From Methylomonas sp. (lineage in GTDB: Bacteria > Pseudomonadota > Gammaproteobacteria > Methylococcales > Methylomonadaceae), in contig JALSLW010000080.1 in assembly GCA_026988155.1 (NCBI GenBank), positions 27,063 to 91,062 on the forward strand: DNA of 64,000 nt, in the 5' to 3' direction. This document shows positions 56,629-64,000 of the stretch, in pieces (positions within the stretch are counted from its first letter, which is position 1; the number at the start of each line of letters is the position of its first letter). A program made the position numbers and the translations under genes. The notes under the pieces were generated by a model that was not told where the DNA came from, did not search any database, and saw only the letters and a program-made list of their open reading frames with translations.

Positions 56629-57102
56629 CTATATTAATGTCAATAAACATAGTTCATACCCGAGCAGAAAGACATAAAAAATAGAGATGTAAATCAACAT
56701 GGTTTGCACTGGAATTATTCTGAATATGCGAAAATTAGTATGAATTAAGGAAAAAAATAAACAGCTAATTGTTATTGTCAATTTTCCAATAAAAAAAGCC
56801 TGGCTATTAATTGCCAGTAAGGCTGACATAAATGGATTGAGTTCGATACCACCCCTATCAAGTATATTTAGAGTAAGAATGGCATCTAGAACACTCATTA
56901 AGGTGATCGCAATAACACTTATTCCAACCCGCTTTTCATACCTATCAGTATAAAAACCTTGGTCTATTTCCTTTTGTCTTCTTGCTTTTTCTCTTTTTCC
57001 GGTATGAAGAATATGGGGCAGAGATTTTAGACATATTCTTCGTCGTTCTGACGGCTGACGTAGCAGAAACAATTCGGCGGGGTGGGATGCTTTTTGTTTC
57101 AT
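56629..57102 (-). CDS. DUF5658-type membrane protein
   Basis: Protein of 157 residues from ATG 57102; a TTG seven codons upstream also keeps the frame. A basic N-terminal region (about 1-60, RQPSERRRICLKSLP, KREKARRQKE) is followed by three or four membrane helices. One contains LDAILTLNILDRGGIELNPF, a pattern typical of DUF5658. The function is unknown. It converges on corC and is downstream of the secretin-like gene on the same strand (about 190 bp apart). Confidence 0.6.
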   Translation of the reverse strand: MKQKASHPAELFLLRQPSERRRICLKSLPHILHTGKREKARRQKEIDQGFYTDRYEKRVGISVIAITLMSVLDAILTLNILDRGGIELNPFMSALLAINSQAFFIGKLTITISCLFFSLIHTNFRIFRIIPVQTMLIYISIFYVFLLGYELCLLTLI

Positions 57103-57287
57103 TAGAGTCACTTTACTGTTCAAAATAAAAGTCTATAGCAAAGTGTATAGTAATGTTGGTACTGAAGTATATTGTACTAAGGTACTAAAGTTTGCTTTGA
57201 TCCTATAAAAACTATTTGGCAATATTTGTGCTAAAGACTTTGAATCAGTATTGTTTCTAGCTTCATCGGGTTTGAATTTAGCCGAGA

Positions 57288-58094
57288 TCAGTTTTTATCT
57301 ACTTTTATTAATATTTTCATGTTTTTATTTTCTGTAGAATAGGCATGGGACAGTGTCCCTGTGGCAGATGATTGACTTTGTTCACTGATACCGCCAATTT
57401 CTACCCATTGGCCAAGATTAACTCTAATTGTAGTATGCCCACTTTGGGTACTTAAGCTGCCAGTATTGTCCATTTTATCTGACCAGGGAGAGACTTCTAA
57501 TATAGCTTGTTTGCCTGATAGGCGAGGGGTGACTAAAAAGCCTGTCGATGCTTCAATTAGCTCCGTATTGCTGGAAATAATAGGATGACCATATTCTGAG
57601 TAATAAAGCCGGATGTTTTCAATGGGCTGGACTTTTCCTATTTTTATATAGGCCGTTTTTCCGTCCAGTGTCTGTATTTTCTGACGGGTGTTTGAGTCAT
57701 TTTTGCTGTTAGTATTGCCAAAATGGCCACGGAATAGGCTAGAGGAATTTCGTATTCTGTCTGCAGGGTAATTGAGTCTGACATTTGCAGAAGCATTAAG
57801 TGCTTCTGCTGTTTGAGTTTTACTTTGAATAACTGTAATGGTCAGGCTCTCTAAACGGGTATCAAGCTGTACAATTAGTTTTCTTATCTCTTTCTGTCTT
57901 TCAGGGGTTGCGCTAATAATAAGACTGGAGCGGTTGGCGATGATTTGTTCTGATTCTTCAAGCAGAGGGCTGATCAATGATTGAAGGTCTGATGCAAGAC
58001 GATTATTAAGAGGGATAACTTCAATTGCTATATTATTAGCAGTACCGGAAGGGCTAAAAGCAAGAGCTAGGAATAAAAATAATATTTTTGGCAT
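57288..58094 (-). CDS. Secretin-like periplasmic protein (NolW-type), no pore barrel
   Basis: Exported protein of 268 residues with an N-terminal signal peptide (about 1-18, ILFLFLALAFSPSGT). An N-domain of secretins follows (about 22-95: IEVIPLNNRLASDLQSLISP, SLIISATPERQKEIRKLI). A secretin-like beta segment comes next: IQTLDGKTAYIKIGKVQPI, STGFLVTPRLSGKQAILEVS and VNLGQWVEIGG. It is much too short for a complete secretin and may be a periplasmic accessory protein. No type II, III or IV pilus gene is close by. A MITE-like element lies about 130 bp upstream. Confidence 0.7.
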   Translation of the reverse strand: MPKILFLFLALAFSPSGTANNIAIEVIPLNNRLASDLQSLISPLLEESEQIIANRSSLIISATPERQKEIRKLIVQLDTRLESLTITVIQSKTQTAEALNASANVRLNYPADRIRNSSSLFRGHFGNTNSKNDSNTRQKIQTLDGKTAYIKIGKVQPIENIRLYYSEYGHPIISSNTELIEASTGFLVTPRLSGKQAILEVSPWSDKMDNTGSLSTQSGHTTIRVNLGQWVEIGGISEQSQSSATGTLSHAYSTENKNMKILIKVDKN

Positions 58095-58227
58095 TTAGTT
58101 TCAGCTCCCTTATGAAATTGTGAATGGCTTCTGCATTTTTGTCATTAAGCCGGAATGGGTTTTGGTGTCTGTTTTGTTGTCCTGTCTTGGTTACGGCTAG
58201 AATACCTTCCTGCGAGGTGCGGTCAGC

Positions 58228-58390
58228 TAAGGCAACTCGCAATAAATAACCCACCAATCTTGCTTGTCTTTTTATCCGTCTTCAGCGTTGCAACTTCGGT
58301 CACATAGCTTGCTATGCTCCCTTCGTTGCGCCTTGAAGACGAATAAAAATCCTGCGCAATCTGGGTAGGTTATTTAATGCGCGTTACCTA
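58228..58390. mobile_element. 163-bp nested-palindrome MITE-like element, copy B
   Basis: Differs from copy A (27688-27850) at two positions only: C for T in ACCCACC, and C for T in CGGTCACA. It has the same arms, core and tip hairpin and the same TAA at both ends. It lies between the secretin-like gene and the glg operon end, with no coding capacity. Confidence 0.88.
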
Positions 58391-58581
58391 AATAGTTTTT
58401 TTACCTAAAAAAATCAGTTGATCGCTAAGTTCGGCTGTAACTTACATAAATAACGGGGTTGAGAAAATTTTTAAGTTCCCACCGGGTGGGTGGGGCTATT
58501 TCGCTTTATGGTTTTGTGAAAAACCGCACTCAACAGATTTATTTAGGTTTAACTTTGTATCTTAAGTCTTTCGCTCATTTA

Positions 58582-60015
58582 TTAAATCTCTTCATATAGG
58601 GCCAAATACTGTTTGGCGCTATTTTCCCATGAAAAATCTTTTTTCATGGCTGCGGTCTGTATTTTTTTCCAGGATTTTTTATCGTTGTACAATAGCATTG
58701 TTCTTTTAATGGCTTCAAGCAAGGCGCCATAGCTTGCCTGTTTGAATGAAACGCCTGTTGCGGTGTTGTTGGCCAGACTTTTAGGCAGCACGTCTTCAAT
58801 GGTGTCAGCCAGTCCGCCGGTTTCCCTTACAATAGGGACGGTGCCGTAACGCTGGCTATACATCTGATTTAATCCGCAAGGTTCAAATCGGGAAGGCATC
58901 AGAAATATATCGACGCCCGCCTCAATTTGATGCGCCAGTGCTTCATTGTAGCCAATGGTAACAGATATTTTCTTAGGGTATAGACGGGCAAAATTAAGTA
59001 GTTTTTGTTCGACACTTTTATCGCCGCTACCTAGAAGCACCAGTTGCAATGGCATCTCGACCATCTCTTGCAGACAATCAAGAATAAGATCAATGCCTTT
59101 TTGCTCGACCAATCGGCTGATTAAACCAAATAAAGGTACTGATTTGTTGACAGGAAGGGATGATCTGGCCTGTAATGAAGTTTTATTGATGACCTTTTTG
59201 TCTAAACTGTCAATGCTATATGGTTCGCTGATGGAGGTATCAGTTTCTGGATTCCATTGATCAAGATCCATACCATTGATAATGCCGCTTAAGATATTAT
59301 ATTTGTGGCTTAATAAGCCTTCTAAGCCATAACCATATTCAGGTGTCTGTATTTCAAGTGCATAAGTTGGACTCACTGTTGTTATGCGGTTTGCATAGGC
59401 TAAGCCCCCTTTAATAAAAGAAAGCATTTGATGAAATTCCAGGCCGCCTGGGTGCCATAATTGGTGAGGCAGGTTAAGTTCTGAAAAAACATTTTCAGGG
59501 AACATGCCTTGATAAGCCATGTTATGAATGGTGAAGACAGTAGCGGGTCTGTTGCTTTCAATTGATAGCAATGCTGGAACTAAACCGGTCTGCCAGTCAT
59601 TGCAATGTACAACATCAGCTGACCAGCCTACATGTGCTCTGCCCATCGCTACTTCGACCACTACTCGGCAGAATAACGCAAAGCGATCAGCAATATTGGT
59701 CCAGCTATTGCCAGTTTCATCGACATAAGGGTTTCCGGGCGTGTCAAAAAGAGCTGGACAGTCAACTAGCCAGACAATAACGTCACTATCCGGCAGTCGG
59801 GTTTCCAGAATATTGGCATCTTGATTGTTAACCCGAACTGAACTGATAAACCTAACCTCTTCAGTCTTGTTGAGCGATTGATAGTTGGGCAAAATAATCC
59901 GAATATCTTGTGATAAATCAGCCAGTGCACGTGGCAAGCTGCCAGCAACATCCGCCAGCCCGCCAGTTTTAATTAAGGGGTGTACTTCACTGGCAGCAAA
60001 AAGAATTTTTTTCAT
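58582..60015 (-). CDS. glgA: Glycogen synthase (ADP-glucose type)
   Basis: GT5 enzyme of 477 residues that extends alpha-1,4-glucan with ADP-glucose. The N-terminal KTGGL motif (Lys16-Leu20, in [20 protein letters not shown]) binds the donor phosphate. Further blocks are [30 protein letters not shown], and the C-terminal [19 protein letters not shown] with its catalytic Glu. The start overlaps the glgB stop by four bases (ATGA). It is the last gene of the glgB-glgA pair, opposite to glgC. Confidence 0.96.
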   Translation of the reverse strand: MKKILFAASEVHPLIKTGGLADVAGSLPRALADLSQDIRIILPNYQSLNKTEEVRFISSVRVNNQDANILETRLPDSDVIVWLVDCPALFDTPGNPYVDETGNSWTNIADRFALFCRVVVEVAMGRAHVGWSADVVHCNDWQTGLVPALLSIESNRPATVFTIHNMAYQGMFPENVFSELNLPHQLWHPGGLEFHQMLSFIKGGLAYANRITTVSPTYALEIQTPEYGYGLEGLLSHKYNILSGIINGMDLDQWNPETDTSISEPYSIDSLDKKVINKTSLQARSSLPVNKSVPLFGLISRLVEQKGIDLILDCLQEMVEMPLQLVLLGSGDKSVEQKLLNFARLYPKKISVTIGYNEALAHQIEAGVDIFLMPSRFEPCGLNQMYSQRYGTVPIVRETGGLADTIEDVLPKSLANNTATGVSFKQASYGALLEAIKRTMLLYNDKKSWKKIQTAAMKKDFSWENSAKQYLALYEEI

Positions 60016-62243
60016 AATTTTAAAATGATTCCTGCTAATGGAGGTAGGTTCAAGTTAACTGAATGCGGAAGGTTCATCCAAGGGGTAGGTTCAGATGGTA
60101 TGCCGCCATTGCCTAAGTTACTGCCACTGTAGTAGCTGGAGTCTGAATTGAAAATTTCAGTGTAATGACCTTCGGCTGGAACACCAATGCGGTAATTTTG
60201 TCTGACTACCGGGGTAAAGTTTAAGATGATTATTAGTTCTTCGGTAGCTGTTTTTCTGCGGTAGCTGATAATCGAATGGCTTACATCATGACAGTCAATC
60301 CACTCAAACCCTTCATGTTCAAAATCATGCTGATAAAAAGCCGGGTGGCCGGTATAGATTTTATTGAGGTCTTTGACCATTGTTTTAAGACCGCTGTGCT
60401 GAGGGTAGTCTAGGGTGTACCAGTCGAGCGCCTGATTAAAGTTCCACTCAGTTCCCTGGCCAAATTCACAGCCCATAAACAGTAGCTTTTTGCCCGGATA
60501 AGTAAACATGAGAGTATAGAGCAGGCGTAAATTTGCAAAGCGTTGCCATTCATCCCCTGGCATTTTATTTAGCATGGAACCTTTGCCGTGTACTACTTCA
60601 TCATGTGAGAAAGGGAGGACAAAATTCTCAGAAAATGCGTAAAGCATGCCAAAAGTCAGGTTGTCATGATGATGCATTCTATGTACTGGATCTTGCTGCA
60701 TATAGGAAAGCATGTCATGCATCCAGCCCATATTCCATTTCATTGAGAAGCCGAGTCCGCCAGTCCATGTTGGACGGGTGACCTGCGGCCATGAGGTGGA
60801 TTCTTCGGCAATAACAACAGTACCTGGATATTGCTCGTGGGTAATTGAGTTCATGTGTTTCATAAACTCAATGGCTTCAAGGTTTTCATTTCCTCCATAC
60901 ATATTTGGAACCCAGTCCCCTTCTTCTCGGGAATAATCCAGATATAGCATGGAGGCAACCGCATCAACTCTCAATCCATCCAGATGAAATTCATCCAGCC
61001 AGAAATTGGCGCTGGCTAAAAGGAAGTTTTTTACTTCATTGCGGCTGTAGTTATAAATTAGAGTGCCCCAGTCACGGTGTTCGCCTTTGCGCGGGTCTTC
61101 ATGTTCATAAAGAGCTGTGCCGTCAAAGTTGGCTAGGCCAAAAGAATCTTTGGGGAAGTGGGCAGGTACCCAGTCTAGGATAACGCCAATGTTGTTTTGG
61201 TGGCAGGCGTCGACAAAGAAGCGGAAATCGTCGGGTGTACCATGTCGGCTTGTCGGTGCAAAATAGCCCGTAGTTTGATAGCCCCAGGAAGCATCAAGCG
61301 GATGTTCGGTGATGGGCAGCAATTCAATATGGGTAAAGCCCGTTTCTTTTACATAATCGACTAATTCAACTGCAAGGTCTCTATAGTTAAGAAAATTTCC
61401 TTGAGGGTCGCGTCGCCAAGAGCCAAGATGGACTTCATAGATCGACATGGCTTCATGCATCCAGTCACGGCTTTTACGTCGAGTCATCCAGGTATTGTCC
61501 AGCCATTTATAGTGACTCTCATCTGTCACAATGGATGCGGTTTGTGGGCGAAATTCAAATTGCTGACCATAGGGGTCAGTTTTGACTAATAGTTCATTAG
61601 TCTGGGTGTTGAGGATTTCAAATTTATATGTACATCCAGCGTCCAGGGCCGGAATAAATATTTCCCAAATGCCACTGCCGCTTAGATTTCGCATAGGCGT
61701 GCATCGTCCATCCCAGCGGTTAAAATCACCTATTACACTGACACGCTGTGCGTTAGGTGCCCAGACAGCAAAATGAACTCCTTTAATTCCGTCAACAGTG
61801 CGTATGTGAGAACCTAGCTGTTTATATATATGCCAATGATTGCCTGAGGAAAACAGATGCTGATCAAATTCTGGAAATATTGCACCAAAGTCATAAGGAT
61901 CATAAGACAGCGACTTATTGCCTTCTTTGTCTACCTGGGCAAGCTGATAGTGTTTTGGAAGATTGTCATGTTCTGTCTGATACTGAAAAAAATCGGAATC
62001 TGGAATTCTGAGAAAAGCTGGGCCTTTAGGGCCAAGACTGACTGTTTCGGTATAAGGTGCATAAACGGTGATTGTTGTTAAGTCATCCTTTTTATGACGG
62101 CCTAAAACAGAAAAAGCATCATGGTGTTTTGCTTCAGAAATACGGATTAAATCATCATTGAGCTGCTGGGCTGCTGAGAGATTTTTTAATTCAGCACTGG
62201 GCTGATCTTTTTTTGTTTTTTTGTTCACTTTGCAATGCCCCAT
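60012..62243 (-). CDS. glgB: 1,4-alpha-glucan branching enzyme
   Basis: GH13 enzyme of 743 residues that introduces alpha-1,6 branches into glycogen. It has an N-terminal CBM48-type extension (about 35-220, [35 protein letters not shown]). The catalytic barrel contains [17 protein letters not shown] (nucleophile Asp), [16 protein letters not shown] (acid/base Glu) and [15 protein letters not shown] (transition-state Asp). The start ATG 62243 has only a weak ribosome site. It is translationally coupled to glgA and divergent from glgC across 141 bp. Confidence 0.96.
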   Translation of the reverse strand: MGHCKVNKKTKKDQPSAELKNLSAAQQLNDDLIRISEAKHHDAFSVLGRHKKDDLTTITVYAPYTETVSLGPKGPAFLRIPDSDFFQYQTEHDNLPKHYQLAQVDKEGNKSLSYDPYDFGAIFPEFDQHLFSSGNHWHIYKQLGSHIRTVDGIKGVHFAVWAPNAQRVSVIGDFNRWDGRCTPMRNLSGSGIWEIFIPALDAGCTYKFEILNTQTNELLVKTDPYGQQFEFRPQTASIVTDESHYKWLDNTWMTRRKSRDWMHEAMSIYEVHLGSWRRDPQGNFLNYRDLAVELVDYVKETGFTHIELLPITEHPLDASWGYQTTGYFAPTSRHGTPDDFRFFVDACHQNNIGVILDWVPAHFPKDSFGLANFDGTALYEHEDPRKGEHRDWGTLIYNYSRNEVKNFLLASANFWLDEFHLDGLRVDAVASMLYLDYSREEGDWVPNMYGGNENLEAIEFMKHMNSITHEQYPGTVVIAEESTSWPQVTRPTWTGGLGFSMKWNMGWMHDMLSYMQQDPVHRMHHHDNLTFGMLYAFSENFVLPFSHDEVVHGKGSMLNKMPGDEWQRFANLRLLYTLMFTYPGKKLLFMGCEFGQGTEWNFNQALDWYTLDYPQHSGLKTMVKDLNKIYTGHPAFYQHDFEHEGFEWIDCHDVSHSIISYRRKTATEELIIILNFTPVVRQNYRIGVPAEGHYTEIFNSDSSYYSGSNLGNGGIPSEPTPWMNLPHSVNLNLPPLAGIILKL

Positions 62244-62339
62244 TGTTGTGGAATGTAGTAGAATAGCTTACAGTAAATGTTAACAAATTTGGATTAAAGA
62301 TTTAAAAAATTGATTATTGAACGCGGTTAATTTTTGCTG

Positions 62340-62367
62340 TTGAAAGAAATGAAGCTTGTATTATAAC
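62340..62367 (+). promoter_or_regulatory. Candidate sigma-70 promoter of glgC
   Basis: TTGAAA at 62340-62345 and TATAAC at 62362-62367 are separated by 16 bases and end 17 bases before the glgC start codon, with AAGAGG in between as the ribosome site. The leader would be short. This is a pattern match only. Confidence 0.35.
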
Positions 62368-62384
62368 TATAATAAGAGGTATAT

Positions 62385-63662
62385 ATGTCAGATTCAGAAA
62401 ATTCACATCATGAACGTTTTGTCAGTCACTTGACAAGAAGTACGGTTGCTTTAATTCTTGCGGGTGGGCGTGGTACGCGATTAAAGCAAATGACAGATTG
62501 GCGGGCGAAGCCAGCGGTTCCATTTGGTGGTAAATTCAGAATCATCGACTTCCCTTTGTCTAACTGCATTAATTCTGGTATACGAAGAATAGGCATTTTA
62601 ACTCAATACAAAGCGGATCCACTTATTAAGCATATTCAGCAGGGGTGGGGGTTTTTAAGAGGCGAGTTTGGTGAGTTTGTTAACTTGATGCCTGCTCAGC
62701 AAACAGCTCAGGGCGGAGGGTGGTATGAAGGTACTGCGGATGCCATTTATCAAAGTATTGATATGCTGCGCAGCCAGAATTCAGAATTTGTATTGATTCT
62801 TGCTGGCGACCATATATACAAAATGGATTATGGTGCGATGCTGGCGGATCATGTTGATAAAGGGGCGGATTTAACTATTGGCTGCCTTGAAGTTTCACTT
62901 GATGAAGCAAAAGAATTTGGGGTTATGCACGTAAATGAAAACCGCCAAGTGCAGGAGTTCGTTGAGAAGCCTGCAAACCCTCCCTGTATTCCTGGGCGCT
63001 CAGATGTCGCATTGGCTTCTATGGGAATCTATATTTTCAATACAGAATTTCTGATTGAGCAGCTTATTAAAGATGCCGACAGAGCAGGGTCGACGAGGGA
63101 TTTTGGGCACGATATTATTCCTTCGGTTATTGATGGTCACACGGTAAATGCCTATCCATTTTTGAACTTGCAAGGTGAGCAGAGCTATTGGCGTGATGTA
63201 GGTACCATTGATGCCTACTGGTCAGCCAATATGGAGCTGATTGGTGTTAATCCTGATTTGAATCTGTATGATAAAACATGGCCAATCTGGACTTACCAGG
63301 CTCAGAATCCTCCTGCTAAGTTTATCTTTGATGATGATGACCGGCGTGGTCAAGCCATTGATTCAATGGTCTCGGGTGGCTGTATTATTTCCGGTGCGAC
63401 CGTTAGACATTCTCTATTGTTCTCCGATGTAAAAGTTAATTCCTATTCAACCGTCGTTGATTCAGTTATTTTGCCAGAAGCAATAATAGGCAGAAATTGC
63501 CGTATCACTAAAGCGATTATAGAAAAGGGCTGCCATGTTCCCGAGGGTACGATTATTGGTGAGGATAGGGCGGAGGATGAAAAAAGATTCCACATAAGTT
63601 CTGGAGGAGTAGTTTTAGTTACGCCTGATATGCTGGGTCAGCAGAGGCATCTTGTAAGGTAG
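62385..63662 (+). CDS. glgC: Glucose-1-phosphate adenylyltransferase
   Basis: Enzyme of 425 residues making ADP-glucose from ATP and glucose-1-phosphate, the committed step of glycogen synthesis. N-terminal LAGGRGTRLKQMTDWRAKPA binds nucleotide; FRIIDFPLSNCINSG and LILAGDHIYKMDYGAML (catalytic Asp) follow. QEFVEKPANPP carries the glucose-1-phosphate Lys. The C-terminal half is a left-handed beta-helix with VKVNSYSTVVDSVILPEA. RXXR-type regulatory sites are not assessed. It is divergent from glgB and has its own ribosome site (AAGAGG). Confidence 0.97.
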   Translation: MSDSENSHHERFVSHLTRSTVALILAGGRGTRLKQMTDWRAKPAVPFGGKFRIIDFPLSNCINSGIRRIGILTQYKADPLIKHIQQGWGFLRGEFGEFVNLMPAQQTAQGGGWYEGTADAIYQSIDMLRSQNSEFVLILAGDHIYKMDYGAMLADHVDKGADLTIGCLEVSLDEAKEFGVMHVNENRQVQEFVEKPANPPCIPGRSDVALASMGIYIFNTEFLIEQLIKDADRAGSTRDFGHDIIPSVIDGHTVNAYPFLNLQGEQSYWRDVGTIDAYWSANMELIGVNPDLNLYDKTWPIWTYQAQNPPAKFIFDDDDRRGQAIDSMVSGGCIISGATVRHSLLFSDVKVNSYSTVVDSVILPEAIIGRNCRITKAIIEKGCHVPEGTIIGEDRAEDEKRFHISSGGVVLVTPDMLGQQRHLVR

Positions 63663-63780
63663 GTTTTAAGAGCAGGAAATTAGATGGCTTATAAATTATA
63701 AAGCTTGTTGTCTATCGCTCACTCATTTTTAATAAGTATTGTAGAAAGTTATACTGCACAGGGAGGTGCAAATGTTTATT

Positions 63781-63856
63781 GTCCCCGACCGCTAGTAAAA
63801 ACTATGCACTTTAGTGCAAGGCTTTAGCTGATACACATTATGTTATGCTGTAGTCT
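63781..63856. repeat. Left end of an IS200/IS605 element with subterminal hairpin
   Basis: TGCAC at 63805-63809 pairs with GTGCA at 63814-63818 around TTTA, in the stretch between the glgC end and the tnpA start. Such subterminal hairpins are what TnpA recognises. The exact element boundary is not determined. Confidence 0.5.
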
Positions 63857-64000
63857 ATGAAAGAAGATAGACACAGCGGTCATACAATAACGAACTTAAT
63901 GGTTCACTTGGTATGGGTTACGAAGTATAGATCCCCCGTTTTGAAGGGAGATGTTCAGTGTCGATGTCGAGAAATAATAATCCAGATATGTGATGCAGAA
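63857..64000 (+). CDS. tnpA: IS200/IS605-family transposase TnpA (5' part, truncated by window)
   Basis: Y1 transposase, whose first 48 residues are present and run off the edge. The start reads MKEDRHSGHTITNLMVHLVW and continues VTKYRSPVLKGDV. This matches the beginning of IS200-type TnpA, where HLVWVTKYR is the first beta strand and the HUH pair and catalytic Tyr come later. A hairpin typical of the left end lies upstream. Whether the copy is complete cannot be seen here. Confidence 0.85.
   Translation, partial: MKEDRHSGHTITNLMVHLVWVTKYRSPVLKGDVQCRCREIIIQICDAE

Noticed and set aside
58054..58257. A 67-codon minus-strand frame upstream of the secretin-like gene
   Set aside because: It overlaps the secretin-like signal peptide and begins inside the MITE-like element; composition is not protein-like and no ribosome site was seen.
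58478..58490. CCCAC-CGG-GTGGG hairpin downstream of glgA
   Set aside because: Short stem with no adjacent T run on the minus strand; too weak to call as the glgBA terminator.
1..64000. CRISPR array, tRNA or rRNA genes
   Set aside because: No regularly spaced repeats, cloverleaf-like sequences or rRNA-like stretches were noticed; a covariance-model scan would be needed to exclude small RNAs.

Overview
The window looks like a chromosomal segment of a low-to-moderate GC gammaproteobacterium. Several gene pairs and runs fit that class: smc followed directly by zipA, mfd followed by a CsiV-type gene, miaB-phoH-ybeY-corC, and sucA-sucB-lpdA. The mix of membrane nitrate reductase, rubrerythrin, bacteriohemerythrin, an AlkB-like oxygenase, B12/radical-SAM enzymes and a GlgABC glycogen system would suit a Methylococcales methanotroph of the Methylobacter type. 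No pmo or mxa gene is present, so this placement is an inference. No rRNA, tRNA or CRISPR array was seen.

Layout. 1-3.8 kb: narG (runs off the left edge) and narK on the minus strand. 4-7.4 kb: a plus-strand group of small redox and oxygen-related genes (rubredoxin, HPP-CBS membrane protein, rubrerythrin, hemerythrin, DUF1097). 7.4-9.5 kb: ispG (minus) and a metallophosphoesterase. 9.9-13.4 kb: one large sensor with two periplasmic binding domains plus PAS, GGDEF and EAL. 13.7-20.2 kb: an unusual enzyme cluster of a B12-radical SAM protein, a carbamoyltransferase, a double heme-oxygenase-like diiron protein and an AlkB-like oxygenase. 20.4-23.2 kb: a secreted crystallin-like protein, a SprA-type HExxH protein, psd and an orphan FlhB-tail protein. 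23.4-29.7 kb: smc, zipA and a c-di-GMP phosphodiesterase. 29.9-35.4 kb: the 2-oxoglutarate dehydrogenase operon (minus), whose E3 lacks one of the two redox cysteines. 35.6-37.5 kb: DUF2914 protein, H-NS and a HisN-type phosphatase.

37.7-46.5 kb is an AT-rich surface-polysaccharide island: sugar aminotransferase, ATP-grasp ligase, two methyltransferases, Wzx-like flippase and three glycosyltransferases, with a glycosyltransferase fragment between them. 46.7-48.5 kb holds a Uma2 nuclease, a nucleotidyltransferase relic and an intact HepT/MntA-like pair. 48.6-56.5 kb is housekeeping (mfd, csiV, DUF1289, miaB, phoH, ybeY, corC). 56.6-58.1 kb has two minus-strand genes (DUF5658 protein and a secretin-like protein). 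58.6-63.7 kb is glycogen synthesis: glgB-glgA on minus, divergent from glgC. An IS200/IS605 transposase starts at the right edge.

A family of palindromic, MITE-like elements is scattered through intergenic DNA. Two 163-bp copies are nearly identical, one 71-bp copy lacks exactly the 92-bp core, and two older copies flank accessory genes. One of the older copies supplies the stop codon of the diiron-protein gene. The most interesting points are the 13.7-20.2 kb enzyme cluster, the E3 with a Phe in place of a redox cysteine, and the nested repeat family.
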